From assembly GCA_020200095.1 (NCBI GenBank), contig JAIVJJ010000259.1, positions 1 to 33,391 of the forward strand: a stretch of DNA of 33,391 bases, in the 5' to 3' direction. Below are positions 1-7,611 of the stretch, in pieces (within the stretch, counting starts at the first letter, position 1; each line of letters starts with the position of its first letter). Origin of the DNA: Acidobacteriota bacterium. GTDB taxonomy: Bacteria > Acidobacteriota > Blastocatellia > Pyrinomonadales > Pyrinomonadaceae. Both the position numbers and the translations under genes were made by a program. The notes beneath the pieces were generated by a model that saw only the letters and a program-made list of their open reading frames with translations, ran no database searches and had not been told where the DNA came from.

Positions 1-1072
1 GCGCTTCGCCTTTTGACCCGGCGAGATTTGTTTGAACAAGCAATTCGGCGAGTTTGTAGTTTCCCGAAGTAAGGAAATTCTCTTCGATTTCATCTGGAAT
101 TTCCTTTTTGACAAAGCGGCGATTAAATTCTTCTTCCGCCTTTTGAGCATCTTCAACCGAATGAAAATCTTTAATAATTAATTTCGCCAATTCGACTTTC
201 GCATTTCGCGGATTTAGCAAGCCGCTTTCACATTGGGTGCGAAGTTTTTTGATTTCGTCAATGCTTGAATCGGTCAAAAGCTCGTAGTATTCCCACATCA
301 ATTCGTCGGAGATAGACATCACTTTGCCAAACATTTCGTTTGCCGGTTCGTCAATGCCAATGTAGTTGCCGATAGATTTTGACATTTTTTTCACGCCGTC
401 CAAACCTTTCAAAAGCGGTACGGTTAAAACAACTTGCGGTTCCTGCGCGTGTTCGCGCTGCAAGTTTCTGCCGACGAGCATATTAAATTTCTGGTCTGTG
501 CCGCCTAGTTCAACATCCGCTTCGAGCGGAACGGAATCAAAGCCTTGAACAAGCGGGTAAAGAAGTTCGTGCAGCGCAATCGGTTTTTCTTCACGCAAAC
601 GTTTTTGAAAATCGTCGCGTTCGAGAATTTGTTTGACAGTTGTTTTTGCGGCAAGTTTGACAAAATCAGCCGCGCCGATTTTCTCCATCCATTCGGAGTT
701 AAAACGAATTTCGGTTTTTTGCGGGTCGAGAAGTTTGAAAATTTGCTTTTTGTAAGTTTCGGCATTTGCCGCAATTTCTTCACGCGAGAGCATCGGGCGC
801 GTGACGCTTTTTCCCGAAGGGTCGCCAATCATTCCGGTAAAATCGCCGATGAGAAAAATAACAGTGTGTCCCAAATCTTGAAACGCTTTTAATTTGCGAA
901 TGACAACCGTGTGTCCGAAATGAATGTCCGGCGCGGTTGGGTCAGCACCGTATTTTATGCGCAAAGGTTTGCCCGTTTTTTCGGATTTTTTAAGTTTGTT
1001 TTTTAAGTCTTCCTCGCGGATTACGTCAACCGTGCCTTTTTTTAAGTATGAAAGCTGTTCTTCAGTAGTCAT
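1..1072 (-). CDS. tyrS: Tyrosyl-tRNA synthetase, N-terminal ~357 codons (3' end off window)
   Basis: Class I aminoacyl-tRNA synthetase that charges tRNA-Tyr in the cytoplasm. The reading frame opens with ATG at 1072-1070 ([13 protein letters not shown]) and stays open to the window edge. The HIGH signature appears as HFGH at about residues 51-54, preceded by YGADPTAPD. The class I KMSKS loop is exact (KKMSKS near residue 231). The last visible residues ([15 protein letters not shown]) look like the start of the C-terminal S4 RNA-binding domain, so only about 60 residues are missing relative to the usual ~420. The HFGH spelling and the domain order fit the TyrZ-like branch of bacterial TyrRS. 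Nothing in the visible part looks damaged. The gene is divergent from nothing: the next gene upstream is also on the minus strand, separated by an inverted repeat. Confidence 0.96.
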   Translation of the reverse strand, partial: MTTEEQLSYLKKGTVDVIREEDLKNKLKKSEKTGKPLRIKYGADPTAPDIHFGHTVVIRKLKAFQDLGHTVIFLIGDFTGMIGDPSGKSVTRPMLSREEIAANAETYKKQIFKLLDPQKTEIRFNSEWMEKIGAADFVKLAAKTTVKQILERDDFQKRLREEKPIALHELLYPLVQGFDSVPLEADVELGGTDQKFNMLVGRNLQREHAQEPQVVLTVPLLKGLDGVKKMSKSIGNYIGIDEPANEMFGKVMSISDELMWEYYELLTDSSIDEIKKLRTQCESGLLNPRNAKVELAKLIIKDFHSVEDAQKAEEEFNRRFVKKEIPDEIEENFLTSGNYKLAELLVQTNLAGSKGEA

Positions 1073-1073
1073 A

Positions 1074-1151
1074 AAAGATGTCAGATGTTAGATGCCAGAT
1101 GTTAATGAAGCATTTTACACTAACATCCAGCATCTGGCATCCGACATCTTT
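1074..1151. repeat. Inverted repeat with iterated-word arms (GATGYCAGATG type)
   Basis: Two 31-base arms, 1074-1104 and 1121-1151, are near-perfect reverse complements with about five mismatches. Each arm is made of degenerate iterations of a word like GATGCCAGATGTTA. It sits between the tyrS start codon and the SRA-like ORF, and the last nine residues of that ORF are encoded by the right arm. It could fold as an RNA hairpin or act as a terminator, but there is no clean U tract. It is one of at least seven elements in this window with the same architecture and different sequence. Confidence 0.8.
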
Positions 1152-1575
1152 TTAAGCTAAATTGCCAAACCATTCTTTTTTGCTTTTCGTCAAAGATATA
1201 TTTTCCATCTGTTACACGCCAAAAGCCGAGAAATTCCCAACGCCCAACCGCTAATTTATTAAAAAGCGGAACGGCGTGTTTTGTTTCGATTGCGGCAAAC
1301 ATCGACCGATTAAACGAATCAAGCCGTTGGTCGCCGCGCCTGCCTGCTCCGGTGTAAAAAATGCTATCGGTCGTATTGCCTTCGACATCAGGATAACACG
1401 GATTTATTTTGCCGAAATCAGTTAAAAGCGAGATAAGTTTGCCGTTTTGCTGGTAAATTCCGTTGCGAACTTTGTGAATTTCGCCGACTTCAGTCCACGA
1501 AAATACATCGCCGAAGCGGGAATTGCCCAGAAATTTTACGTTTGATAAATAGGTTTGAAAATTTTGGCTTGACAT
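1120..1575 (-). CDS. Small SRA/YDG-like domain protein
   Basis: A 151-residue ORF. The centre carries the string FYTGAGRRGDQ followed by DSFNRSMFAAI and then a GRWEFLGFWRVTDGKY segment. This arrangement resembles SRA/YDG-type domains (modified-base readers, also found fused to HNH nucleases in McrA-like restriction enzymes). No nuclease motif is visible, so this would be a stand-alone reader domain. The start at 1575 has no evident ribosome-binding site. The final residues (about KRCRMPDAGC) come from the neighbouring inverted repeat, so the original C-terminus may have been replaced. The family assignment rests on recalled motif resemblance only; a different beta-barrel fold is possible. Confidence 0.6.
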   Translation of the reverse strand: MSSQNFQTYLSNVKFLGNSRFGDVFSWTEVGEIHKVRNGIYQQNGKLISLLTDFGKINPCYPDVEGNTTDSIFYTGAGRRGDQRLDSFNRSMFAAIETKHAVPLFNKLAVGRWEFLGFWRVTDGKYIFDEKQKRMVWQFSLKRCRMPDAGC

Positions 1576-1596
1576 TTGAGAGTTTGATGATATAAT
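1569..1596 (+). promoter_or_regulatory. Consensus sigma-70-type promoter
   Basis: TTGACA at 1569-1574 and TATAAT at 1591-1596 are both perfect consensus hexamers, separated by 16 bases. Transcription would run rightward towards the IS200 remnant and the M4 peptidase. The -35 box overlaps the start codon region of the minus-strand SRA-like ORF, so the two transcripts would interfere. Function is inferred from sequence only. Confidence 0.6.
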
Positions 1597-1639
1597 CCGT
1601 CTACTTTAATTCTTAAACCTCTAAAAATTTTAGCAGTTC

Positions 1640-1764
1640 TTTCTTTTTATTCACTTTGGGTGAAATACCCCGTCAGCTTGCTGCGGCTTTATAATGGTTG
1701 AATGAGCAAGTTCATTCATAAAAACCACAATGTTTCAGTTTTGATGTATCACATCGTCTGTCCG
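1640..1764 (+). mobile_element. IS200/IS605-family left end plus first ~21 codons of tnpA (remnant)
   Basis: From ATG 1702 the frame reads MSKFIHKNHNVSVLMYHIVC, which I recognise as the N-terminus of a well-known group of IS200/IS605 Y1 transposases (family continuation: PAKYRRVVF). The match ends around base 1764 and the rest of tnpA, including the HUH and catalytic Tyr region, is absent. Just upstream, 1670-1686 forms a small hairpin (CCG-CAGC-TT-GCTG-CGG with one bulged T), as expected for the subterminal left-end hairpin of this family. The outer left boundary is uncertain. The fragment is joined directly, out of frame, to the M4 peptidase coding sequence. Confidence 0.75.
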
Positions 1765-1832
1765 ACGGCGCAAGCAAAAACATTTTCGATAAAGGGACAC
1801 AGGACGAAAAGGAAATCGCTAAACAGAAAAGT

Positions 1833-3557
1833 TTGGAAGTTATCAAAGACAAAGCTGCCAAGCGCGGTATCGGCAATGCCGACAACTTCAAAGTCAAAAA
1901 GGTTGACATTGACGAGCTTAAAATGGCGCACACGCGCTTTCAGCAAACCGTTGACGACATTCCCGTATGGGAAGGTGAAGCCATCGTTCATTTAGATCCC
2001 GACGGCGAGGTAGCGACGGTTACCGATGATTTGAAAGAAGCCTTGGTGGTCAATACGCAGCCGAATTTTTCGGATAAAGACGCGTTGAAAATTGCAAAAT
2101 CACTCTACAAAGGTTCAAAACATTTAACTGAAGAGCCGCAGGTTGATATGTGGATTTTCCGCGGCGAAGACCGCGACCATTTAACTTACCGCGTGCAGAT
2201 GCGCCGCGAAGACGGAACAAACGAAACGGCGATTCCCGTAATTTTCGTTGACGCGCAAACTGGCGAAAAAGTCTTTGAATATGACAATCTGCAAACCGCT
2301 TCGGGCGTGTCGCTTTACAGCGGAACGGTCAATATAACGACCGACCTTGTCGGTTCGACTTATTATATGGAAGATACCACGCGCAAGATGGGAACTTTCA
2401 ATTTTAATAACGGAACGACCAGCGCCGCCCGATACACGGATACTAACGACGTTTGGGACAGCACGGCGCAGAAAGCCGGCGTTGACGCGCATTACGGCGC
2501 GGCTGTGACTTATGACTATTTCAAAAATGTCCACGGGCGCAGCGGCATCGACGGCAACAGCGGACCCGGTTCGGTTACTTCCGCCGACGGCACAACCAAA
2601 CTGGTTTCGTCGCGCGTTCATTACAGCACGAATTACAACAATGCTTACTGGAACGGAACGGCGATGACTTACGGCGACGGCGACGGTACGACTTTTACGC
2701 CGCTTGTTACTTTGGACATCTGCGGTCACGAAATGACGCACGGCGTAACCGAACGCACGGCTAATTTGACATATTCGGGCGAATCAGGCGCGTTAAACGA
2801 ATCAATGTCCGACGTTTTCGGCGCGATGGTCGAACTGCGCGCGCGCGGCGGCACAATTACCGCCGACACCTGGAAAATTGGCGAGCAGGCATATACGCCT
2901 TCGACAGCCGGCGACGCTCTTCGCTATATGGATAACCCGCACGCCAAATCCGGCGGTGGTTATACTGCCGACGACGACCCAGACCACTATGCGGAACGCT
3001 ACACCGGAACGGCGGACAACGGCGGTGTTCACATCAATTCCGGCATCGGCAACAAAGCGTTTTATATGGTCGCGGCGGGCGGAACGCATCACCGAAGCGG
3101 CGTAACCGTATCCGCCGGGTCGTTTGAAGCCGGTCAGTCGCCTTGGGTTCTCTCTGGTTCGGGCGCATTTTATACCAACGCCGGAAGCTATCCGCGCAGC
3201 GGAACGAGCTATATATATTTCGGCGTGAACAACAGCGTAACCGGAACGGGTTATCAGCAGGTTACGATTCCAAGTACGGCGACCGGAACTTTGACCTTCT
3301 GGCTGAACATAAGTTCGAGCGAATCTACGAGTACGCCGTACGATTATTTGTATGTCGAAGTCCGTAATTCATCGGGAGCGTTGCTCTCAACATTGGCTAC
3401 TTATACCAACCAGAACAAGACGACTGCCGGAAGCTATTCGCAGAAATCATTTGACCTTTCCGCCTACAAAGGTCAGACGGTTCGCATTCAATTCCGTAAC
3501 ACAATGGACGGCGGAGTTACATCAACCTTTCGGGTTGAGGACGTTTCGCTGAAGTAA
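1833..3557 (+). CDS. M4 (thermolysin-like) metalloprotease, 5'-truncated and internally deleted; probable pseudogene
   Basis: Secreted neutral metalloprotease family. Visible parts: an FTP/PepSY-type propeptide (to about residue 145), the zinc site HEMTH (H299, E300, H303) with third ligand E323 in GALNESMSD, and the catalytic-His segment NGGVHINSGI (H400). After GGTHHRSGVTV the helices that normally complete the M4 C-terminal domain (about 70 residues in thermolysin) are missing, and the protein jumps into a jelly-roll C-terminal domain ending VRIQFRNTM...RVEDVSLK. No signal peptide exists: the frame is open back to 1722, where it is joined to the IS200 tnpA fragment in a different frame. 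The first possible start is TTG 1833; an ATG lies at 1923. A strong terminator follows. Both lesions suggest a dead gene, unless the sequence is misassembled. Confidence 0.8.
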   Translation: MEVIKDKAAKRGIGNADNFKVKKVDIDELKMAHTRFQQTVDDIPVWEGEAIVHLDPDGEVATVTDDLKEALVVNTQPNFSDKDALKIAKSLYKGSKHLTEEPQVDMWIFRGEDRDHLTYRVQMRREDGTNETAIPVIFVDAQTGEKVFEYDNLQTASGVSLYSGTVNITTDLVGSTYYMEDTTRKMGTFNFNNGTTSAARYTDTNDVWDSTAQKAGVDAHYGAAVTYDYFKNVHGRSGIDGNSGPGSVTSADGTTKLVSSRVHYSTNYNNAYWNGTAMTYGDGDGTTFTPLVTLDICGHEMTHGVTERTANLTYSGESGALNESMSDVFGAMVELRARGGTITADTWKIGEQAYTPSTAGDALRYMDNPHAKSGGGYTADDDPDHYAERYTGTADNGGVHINSGIGNKAFYMVAAGGTHHRSGVTVSAGSFEAGQSPWVLSGSGAFYTNAGSYPRSGTSYIYFGVNNSVTGTGYQQVTIPSTATGTLTFWLNISSSESTSTPYDYLYVEVRNSSGALLSTLATYTNQNKTTAGSYSQKSFDLSAYKGQTVRIQFRNTMDGGVTSTFRVEDVSLK

Positions 3558-3581
3558 TTGCAAAGTTAAATTATGCAATAA

Positions 3582-3616
3582 AAAAGGGAACGACAAAATG
3601 GTCGTTCCCTTTTTTA
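3582..3616 (+). terminator. Rho-independent terminator after the M4 peptidase gene
   Basis: Perfect stem AAGGGAACGAC / GTCGTTCCCTT around the loop AAAATG, followed by a run of T. It starts about 25 bases after the stop codon. The A run on the left side means it could also terminate leftward transcription. Confidence 0.9.
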
Positions 3617-3707
3617 TTTGATATGACTTACTCAAATTTAAACTTTTACAAAACCTTCTCCGTTTTTTTGCTTTTGAAAAAGTTTTATTCTATTAATCTT
3701 TTTGTCT

Positions 3708-5222
3708 TTACTGTATACAATAGGACGAGATCGGAACATCACCATTTGCTCCGAATTGAGTTGAAACCAATGAATTACTCGAACTATTCAAGCGAAACCA
3801 ACTCCCGCTCGTTGGACGGAAAACGGTAATGTCTGTTTTTCCGTCGCCGTCAAAGTCCGCTGGGGCAGGAATGTCGGTCGAAAATCCAAACGATGTTGCG
3901 ATTAAAGAATTGTTTGAGCTGCGAAGCACATACCACACACCGTTCGAAGGTCGAAAAACCGCAACATCCGCTTTCCCGTCGCCGTCAAAATCGCCAACCA
4001 CCGGTTTGTCGCCATTTTGTCCGAACTGCACCGTTTTAAAAGTTCCGTTTGCGCTGTCAAACTGATACCACGCGCCGCTTGACGGGCGAAAAACACTAAG
4101 GTTGGCTTTGCCATCGCCATCGTAATCAGCCGCAACTGGAACATCGCCGCTGGCACCGAATTGCATTCCAGTTTGAGTTTTGTTACTGCTCAACAATTGA
4201 TGCCACATTCCATTGGAGGGTCGAAAAACCGCGACATCCGCTTTCCCGTCGCCGTCATAATCGGCTGGCGTAGGAATGTCTGAAGAAGCACCGAAATCAA
4301 TACTATCAAAAGTGTTGGTCGAGGATTTCAAACGATACCAAGTTCCCGCCCGAAAAACGGCGATGTCGGTTTTACCGTCGCCATCGTAATCGTTAGGTAC
4401 AGGTTCGTCAGATGATAGACCAAACTGAACGCTTTTGATACCGAGTGACGAGCGCAGCAAATACCACTCGCTGTTCGACGGACGAAAAACACTCATATCC
4501 GCTTTTCCGTCGCCATCAAAATCAAACTTAGCGGCGTTTTTGTTTCGCGGACTCAGACAGCTGCCGTTTGAACTTACATAATTTATAATTTCCGCGCGGG
4601 AGAAAGAGCAAAAACTAAGCGCTGTATCTTGATCCAAGTAAGCGTTCATTAAAGTATTTGCACAATTCTGTGAAGCCTCAGCGTGATTTGCGCCGAGGTT
4701 ATGTCCAAGTTCGTGCGTGGTTAAAAGAAATTTCCCCGGAGCCCAACTAACTCTGCCACTCAAACCGTAAGCGAGCGCCGGATTTTTGCAGACATAGCCG
4801 GTAAAGGCAGTACCTCGCATTAAAGCGAATGGTTTTCCCGTAAAAAGATGCGCCGCGTCACGCGGGTATTGCGACACAGGAAAATTTGCATTCCAGTGAT
4901 TTTTAAAAGATTCCAAAAGCGCGTCCGGGTTATCGCCCGAAAATAAATCGGGCGCCGACCAAGTATGTTGGTAAGTTACTTCAATCGTCAGATTGACTTC
5001 AGCTGCAAAAACGCCTTCCGCCATATTCAAAATGCTCAAAATCTCGTTGTTGGCGCTCGCTGCCCCGCCCAACAAAGTAACATATTCAAAATCGGCATCC
5101 GTGGCAATTTCAAGAACTTTTAGAGTTTGAAGGCTTTCTGCGCCCTTCGCAACAATCATCTCCTTTCCGCGCTCAATTTTTTCTTCAAGGTCGGAATGGC
5201 AAACAAAACCGTCGACATTCAA
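3708..5222 (-). CDS. M12B/reprolysin-like zinc metalloprotease with six FG-GAP repeats (main fragment of a frameshifted gene)
   Basis: Secreted protease. The catalytic signature HELGHNLGANH (H170, E171, H174, H180) is the intact HExxHxxGxxH of metzincins. From about residue 233 there are six repeats of the form (F/Y)DGDGKADVAVFRPSNGxWY, about 47 residues apart, typical FG-GAP/VCBS calcium-binding propeller blades. The first in-frame start is TTG at 5222, directly in the middle of the protein: a TAA lies about 20 bases upstream in this frame. The signal peptide is in another frame at 5433-5185. Compared with family members as I recall them, most of the N-terminal propeptide (roughly 100 residues) is absent at the junction, so a deletion rather than a single-base error is likely. 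Not expected to be exported or correctly processed as it stands. Confidence 0.8.
   Translation of the reverse strand: MNVDGFVCHSDLEEKIERGKEMIVAKGAESLQTLKVLEIATDADFEYVTLLGGAASANNEILSILNMAEGVFAAEVNLTIEVTYQHTWSAPDLFSGDNPDALLESFKNHWNANFPVSQYPRDAAHLFTGKPFALMRGTAFTGYVCKNPALAYGLSGRVSWAPGKFLLTTHELGHNLGANHAEASQNCANTLMNAYLDQDTALSFCSFSRAEIINYVSSNGSCLSPRNKNAAKFDFDGDGKADMSVFRPSNSEWYLLRSSLGIKSVQFGLSSDEPVPNDYDGDGKTDIAVFRAGTWYRLKSSTNTFDSIDFGASSDIPTPADYDGDGKADVAVFRPSNGMWHQLLSSNKTQTGMQFGASGDVPVAADYDGDGKANLSVFRPSSGAWYQFDSANGTFKTVQFGQNGDKPVVGDFDGDGKADVAVFRPSNGVWYVLRSSNNSLIATSFGFSTDIPAPADFDGDGKTDITVFRPTSGSWFRLNSSSNSLVSTQFGANGDVPISSYCIQ
3725..4530 (-). repeat. Six tandem FG-GAP coding repeats (~141 bp period)
   Basis: Within the M12B-like gene, segments encoding DGDGK recur near 4510, 4379, 4250, 4109, 3978 and 3842. 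The spacing is about 141 bases except for the second repeat, which is shorter by a few codons (RAGTWY instead of RPSNxxWY). The DNA copies are similar enough that they could recombine or confuse short-read assembly. Confidence 0.85.
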
Positions 5223-5433
5223 TAAATCTTGCAGTTGAAATTATAAGCGAATTACCAGCTTCCACTTTTTGCAATGTCGCTTGGCTATTGAGACGAACTA
5301 AACTAAATTCCTTAAAGGATTTCCTCAAATCGCTTTGCAGATTATTGTTTTGACCAAAAACTGATGCCGTAAATATAGAGACGAATAATAAAACAAACAA
5401 AACTGTTTGCGAACAGAAAAGATTTTTCGACAT
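5185..5433 (-). pseudogene. Signal peptide and start of the M12B-like protease, out of frame with the rest
   Basis: Starts ATG 5433 with a clear signal peptide (positively charged MSKNLF, hydrophobic core FVLLFVSIFTASVFG, cleavage near FGQ). It continues LRKSFKEFSLVRLNSQATLQKVEAGNSLI, a typical propeptide start of acidobacterial reprolysin-like proteases. After about residue 66 (near base 5235) homology stops and the frame ends at 5185 in junk sequence. The protease domain resumes in the -1/+2 frame (5222 ORF). The two pieces are evidently one gene, 3708-5433, broken by a deletion whose length is not a multiple of three. Confidence 0.8.
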
Positions 5434-5482
5434 TGAATTCCCTAGTGAAAAAATTATATGTTTGTGGAGTTAGACAGAATTT

Positions 5483-5501
5483 ATAAGCAGAATTCGCTTA
5501 T
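5483..5501. promoter_or_regulatory. Short palindrome in the divergent intergenic region
   Basis: ATAAGC and GCTTAT arms flank AGAATTC between the start of the M12B-like gene (5433, minus) and the Nudix gene (5577, plus). The location suggests an operator, but the arms are only six bases and no regulator is adjacent, so this is weak. Confidence 0.25.
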
Positions 5502-5576
5502 GCTTTTGATACCTTTTAAGGCAATCTTCCGAAAACGTCATTGTGACATTTTTCATTATAAACAAATTCTTTCAAA

Positions 5577-6029
5577 ATGGTCAAGGAAATTATCGGTACA
5601 ATCTGGAGAAAAATGCCACGCTTTGCGCGACAAAAGATAATCCGCTCAACACAAAACAAATTTACGGTTTCAGTTGGCGCTGTTATAACCAATGAAAAAA
5701 CGGAAGTTCTGCTGCTAGACCATGTTTTGCGTCCAGGTTCCGGTTGGGGATTTGCAGGCGGATTTGTTAACAAAGGCGAACAGCCCGAAGAAGCGCTCAG
5801 ACGTGAGATTCGTGAGGAAACGTGTCTAGAGCTGGAAAACGTAAAACTATTGCGCGTGCGAACAATGAACCTTCACATTGAAATGCTTTTTACCGCAACT
5901 GCTAAAGGCGAAGCGAAAGTAAACAGCCGCGAGATAAAAGCTCTCGGTTGGTTTAATGCTGATAAAATGCCGGAAAATATGAACGAGATACAAAAATTAC
6001 TTGTTAAAAAATTATTAAACTCGGAATAA
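5577..6029 (+). CDS. Nudix hydrolase
   Basis: Cytoplasmic hydrolase of a nucleoside-diphosphate-linked substrate; the exact substrate cannot be told. The 150-residue length is normal. The Nudix box (residues 62-84) reads G-FVNKG-E-QPEEALR-RE-I-R-EE-T-C-L. All metal-binding Glu residues are present, but the near-invariant Gly after EEx is Cys (C83). The start at ATG 5577 lacks a good Shine-Dalgarno sequence; the preceding TATAAA around 5554 may be a -10 box. It stands alone, followed by the promoter of the next gene. Housekeeping of oxidised nucleotides or an NDP-sugar activity are both possible. Confidence 0.88.
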   Translation: MVKEIIGTIWRKMPRFARQKIIRSTQNKFTVSVGAVITNEKTEVLLLDHVLRPGSGWGFAGGFVNKGEQPEEALRREIREETCLELENVKLLRVRTMNLHIEMLFTATAKGEAKVNSREIKALGWFNADKMPENMNEIQKLLVKKLLNSE

Positions 6030-6080
6030 AAACTCGGCGGTTAGTCGAATGACCAAATACAAATTTGGGAAAGTTTATCG

Positions 6081-6113
6081 TATAATCTGAAAATTATTTT
6101 TTAACAAAAGGAG
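6081..6113 (+). promoter_or_regulatory. -10 box and strong ribosome-binding site for the pyrE-like gene
   Basis: TATAAT at 6081-6086 has no convincing -35 partner at the standard distance. AAGGAG at 6108-6113 lies six bases before ATG 6120, the best Shine-Dalgarno in this part of the window, and fixes the start of the downstream gene. Confidence 0.55.
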
Positions 6114-6119
6114 ACAACA

Positions 6120-6731
6120 ATGGTAGATTTAATTCCTTCATCAGAATCGGTAATGCAGATTTTAGAAAAAACGGGCGCGTTTCGGCAAGGTCATTTCGTT
6201 TATCCGTCGGGGAAACACGCCTCGTGTTACTTTCAGATGCCTCTCGCTTTCCGGTTTTATGACAACTCGCGGATTTTGTCCGTTGGCTTGAGCAGGAAAT
6301 TTCGGATGGACAAGGCAATTTCCAGCCGCTTGCCGAAAATTTCGATTATCAGTCCGAGTCCGGGCGGTATTCCGGTTGCCTTTGCCGTACGCGAAGCGCT
6401 TGGCGCGGAACAGATTTACTGGGCGGAAATCGAAGATGGCAAACGACAATTCCGTCAGTATTTGAAGGAAGGCGACATTCATCCGTGCATTATCGTTGAC
6501 GACCTTATCCGCACCGGCAAAGCAATAGAGGAAACAGCCGCATTGATCAAAGAATTGGGTGTTGAAATTATCGGCTGCGGCGCGATTGTGCGTTTTCAAG
6601 ACGCTCCGGCTGAAGTCAATGGTGTCAAAATTCAATCTTTAGCTGAATTTGATTGCAATTTTTACGATTCGGCGGAGGAATGGAAATCTGCCGAAGGAAA
6701 CGACGCAGCCGAGGAGCGCGTTAGATTTTAA
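6120..6731 (+). CDS. pyrE: Orotate phosphoribosyltransferase-like PRTase
   Basis: Type I phosphoribosyltransferase; the likely reaction is orotate + PRPP to OMP in pyrimidine synthesis. The 13-residue PRPP-binding motif is clear: CIIVDDLIRTGKAI (residues 123-136) with the acidic pair D127-D128. The N-terminal FRQGHFVYPSGKHASCYFQ matches the substrate-hood region of PyrE-like proteins (usual form: F..GHF.L.SG.HS..Y.Q). The segment SPGGIPVAFAVREALG precedes a WAEIEDGK stretch, as in the acidobacterial PyrE-like subgroup. 203 residues is normal. Start fixed by AAGGAG six bases upstream. No other pyr genes are adjacent, so the specificity for orotate is inferred; a paralogous PRTase is possible. 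Confidence 0.8.
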   Translation: MVDLIPSSESVMQILEKTGAFRQGHFVYPSGKHASCYFQMPLAFRFYDNSRILSVGLSRKFRMDKAISSRLPKISIISPSPGGIPVAFAVREALGAEQIYWAEIEDGKRQFRQYLKEGDIHPCIIVDDLIRTGKAIEETAALIKELGVEIIGCGAIVRFQDAPAEVNGVKIQSLAEFDCNFYDSAEEWKSAEGNDAAEERVRF

Positions 6732-6734
6732 TTA

Positions 6735-6836
6735 GCAGTAGGCAGTTACATCTGGCAGTAGTGTATAAAATCAAAATGTTTTTCAAATTCAGCGTAATTC
6801 GTGCTCAAGAAACTGCCGATTGCTACTGCCTACTGC
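6735..6836. repeat. Inverted repeat with iterated-word arms (GGCAGTAGGCAGT type)
   Basis: Arms 6735-6760 and 6811-6836 are imperfect reverse complements, 26 bases each, both beginning or ending with GCAGTAGGCAGT. A 50-base AT-rich loop separates them. The element fills the gap between the pyrE-like stop codon and the glycosyltransferase start, with the right arm ending only seven bases before ATG 6844. Same architecture as the element at 1074-1151, with an unrelated word. Confidence 0.75.
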
Positions 6837-6843
6837 CAACTTT

Positions 6844-7536
6844 ATGAAACTCTCCGTCATTATTCCAACCTTAAATGAAGAACTGACCATCAAGAAAACT
6901 CTCGATGCGCTCTCGCGTCTGGTAAATGTATCTGAAATTGTGGTTGTTGACGGCGGAAGCACCGATAAAACAATCGAGATTTTTGAGAGCCACAGACAAA
7001 TAAAAAATTTACGCTTGATAAAGTTCGGTGAAGCAAATCGCGGCAGGCAACTTCACGAAGGCACGAAACATGCAACCGGCGATATTTTTTGGTTTCTGCA
7101 CCCCGACACGCGCCCCGTGCAAGGCTGCGGCAAACAAATCAAGCAATATATGCGTTACGACGAGATTGTCGGCGGAAATTTCGATGTAGTTTTTGACGGC
7201 AAGGGAAGTTGGGCGCGTTTTTTAACTTGGCTTTACTCGCAACTAAGGTCAATCGGATTGGTCTACGGCGAATCGGCAATGTTTGTGCGGCGTGAAACAT
7301 ACGAAAAAATTAAAGGCTTCCGCGATTTACCGTTCCTCGAAGATGTAGATTTATACAAAAGATTGAGCAGGAAAGGTCGTTTCGTTCATATCAATTTAAT
7401 TGTCACCACATCTTCACGCCGGTTTGAAAATCGCGGGTTTTTTTGGACATTTGCGCGTTGGTCAATTTTACAAAGCTTTGTCTGGGCTGGCGTTCCGGCA
7501 CGTCTTGTGGGAAAAGGCTATAAGCAAATGAGGTAA
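6844..7536 (+). CDS. Family 2 glycosyltransferase (TIGR04283-like)
   Basis: GT-A fold glycosyltransferase, cytoplasmic or membrane-associated. It opens MKLSVIIPTLNEE, has the nucleotide-binding VVDGGSTD (D36) and FLHPDTRP (residues 85-91) where other GT2s have DxD, and a C-terminal LPFLEDVDLYKRL acceptor/base motif. The length (about 230) and the LHPDTRP form match the compact GT2 subfamily named TIGR04283, often found beside radical-SAM/arsenosugar-type genes; no such partner is here. The start is taken at ATG 6844 because the in-frame extension back to 6820 is encoded by the repeat's right arm and lacks a ribosome site. Confidence 0.88.
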   Translation: MKLSVIIPTLNEELTIKKTLDALSRLVNVSEIVVVDGGSTDKTIEIFESHRQIKNLRLIKFGEANRGRQLHEGTKHATGDIFWFLHPDTRPVQGCGKQIKQYMRYDEIVGGNFDVVFDGKGSWARFLTWLYSQLRSIGLVYGESAMFVRRETYEKIKGFRDLPFLEDVDLYKRLSRKGRFVHINLIVTTSSRRFENRGFFWTFARWSILQSFVWAGVPARLVGKGYKQMR

Positions 7537-7611
7537 ATAAAATTTGTGTCACAAATTTTTATTGAGCGGTGTTCTTCTTTTGAACATACCAATCTTCAAA
7601 GGAGAAAAACT

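Noticed and set aside
366-892. Small ORFs on both strands inside 366-892 (60, 107 and 115 aa)
   Set aside because: They lie within tyrS in other frames; the tyrS frame carries exact class I synthetase motifs.
1702-1995. Complete small transposase gene
   Set aside because: Only the first ~21 codons match a Y1 transposase; the rest of the frame is an out-of-frame reading of the protease propeptide.
2181-2741. 186-aa minus-strand ORF opposite the M4 peptidase
   Set aside because: Antisense frame of a motif-bearing protein; low-complexity Val/Arg/Ser composition.
3725-4530. CRISPR-like or noncoding tandem array
   Set aside because: The ~141-base period is explained by FG-GAP protein repeats within one reading frame.
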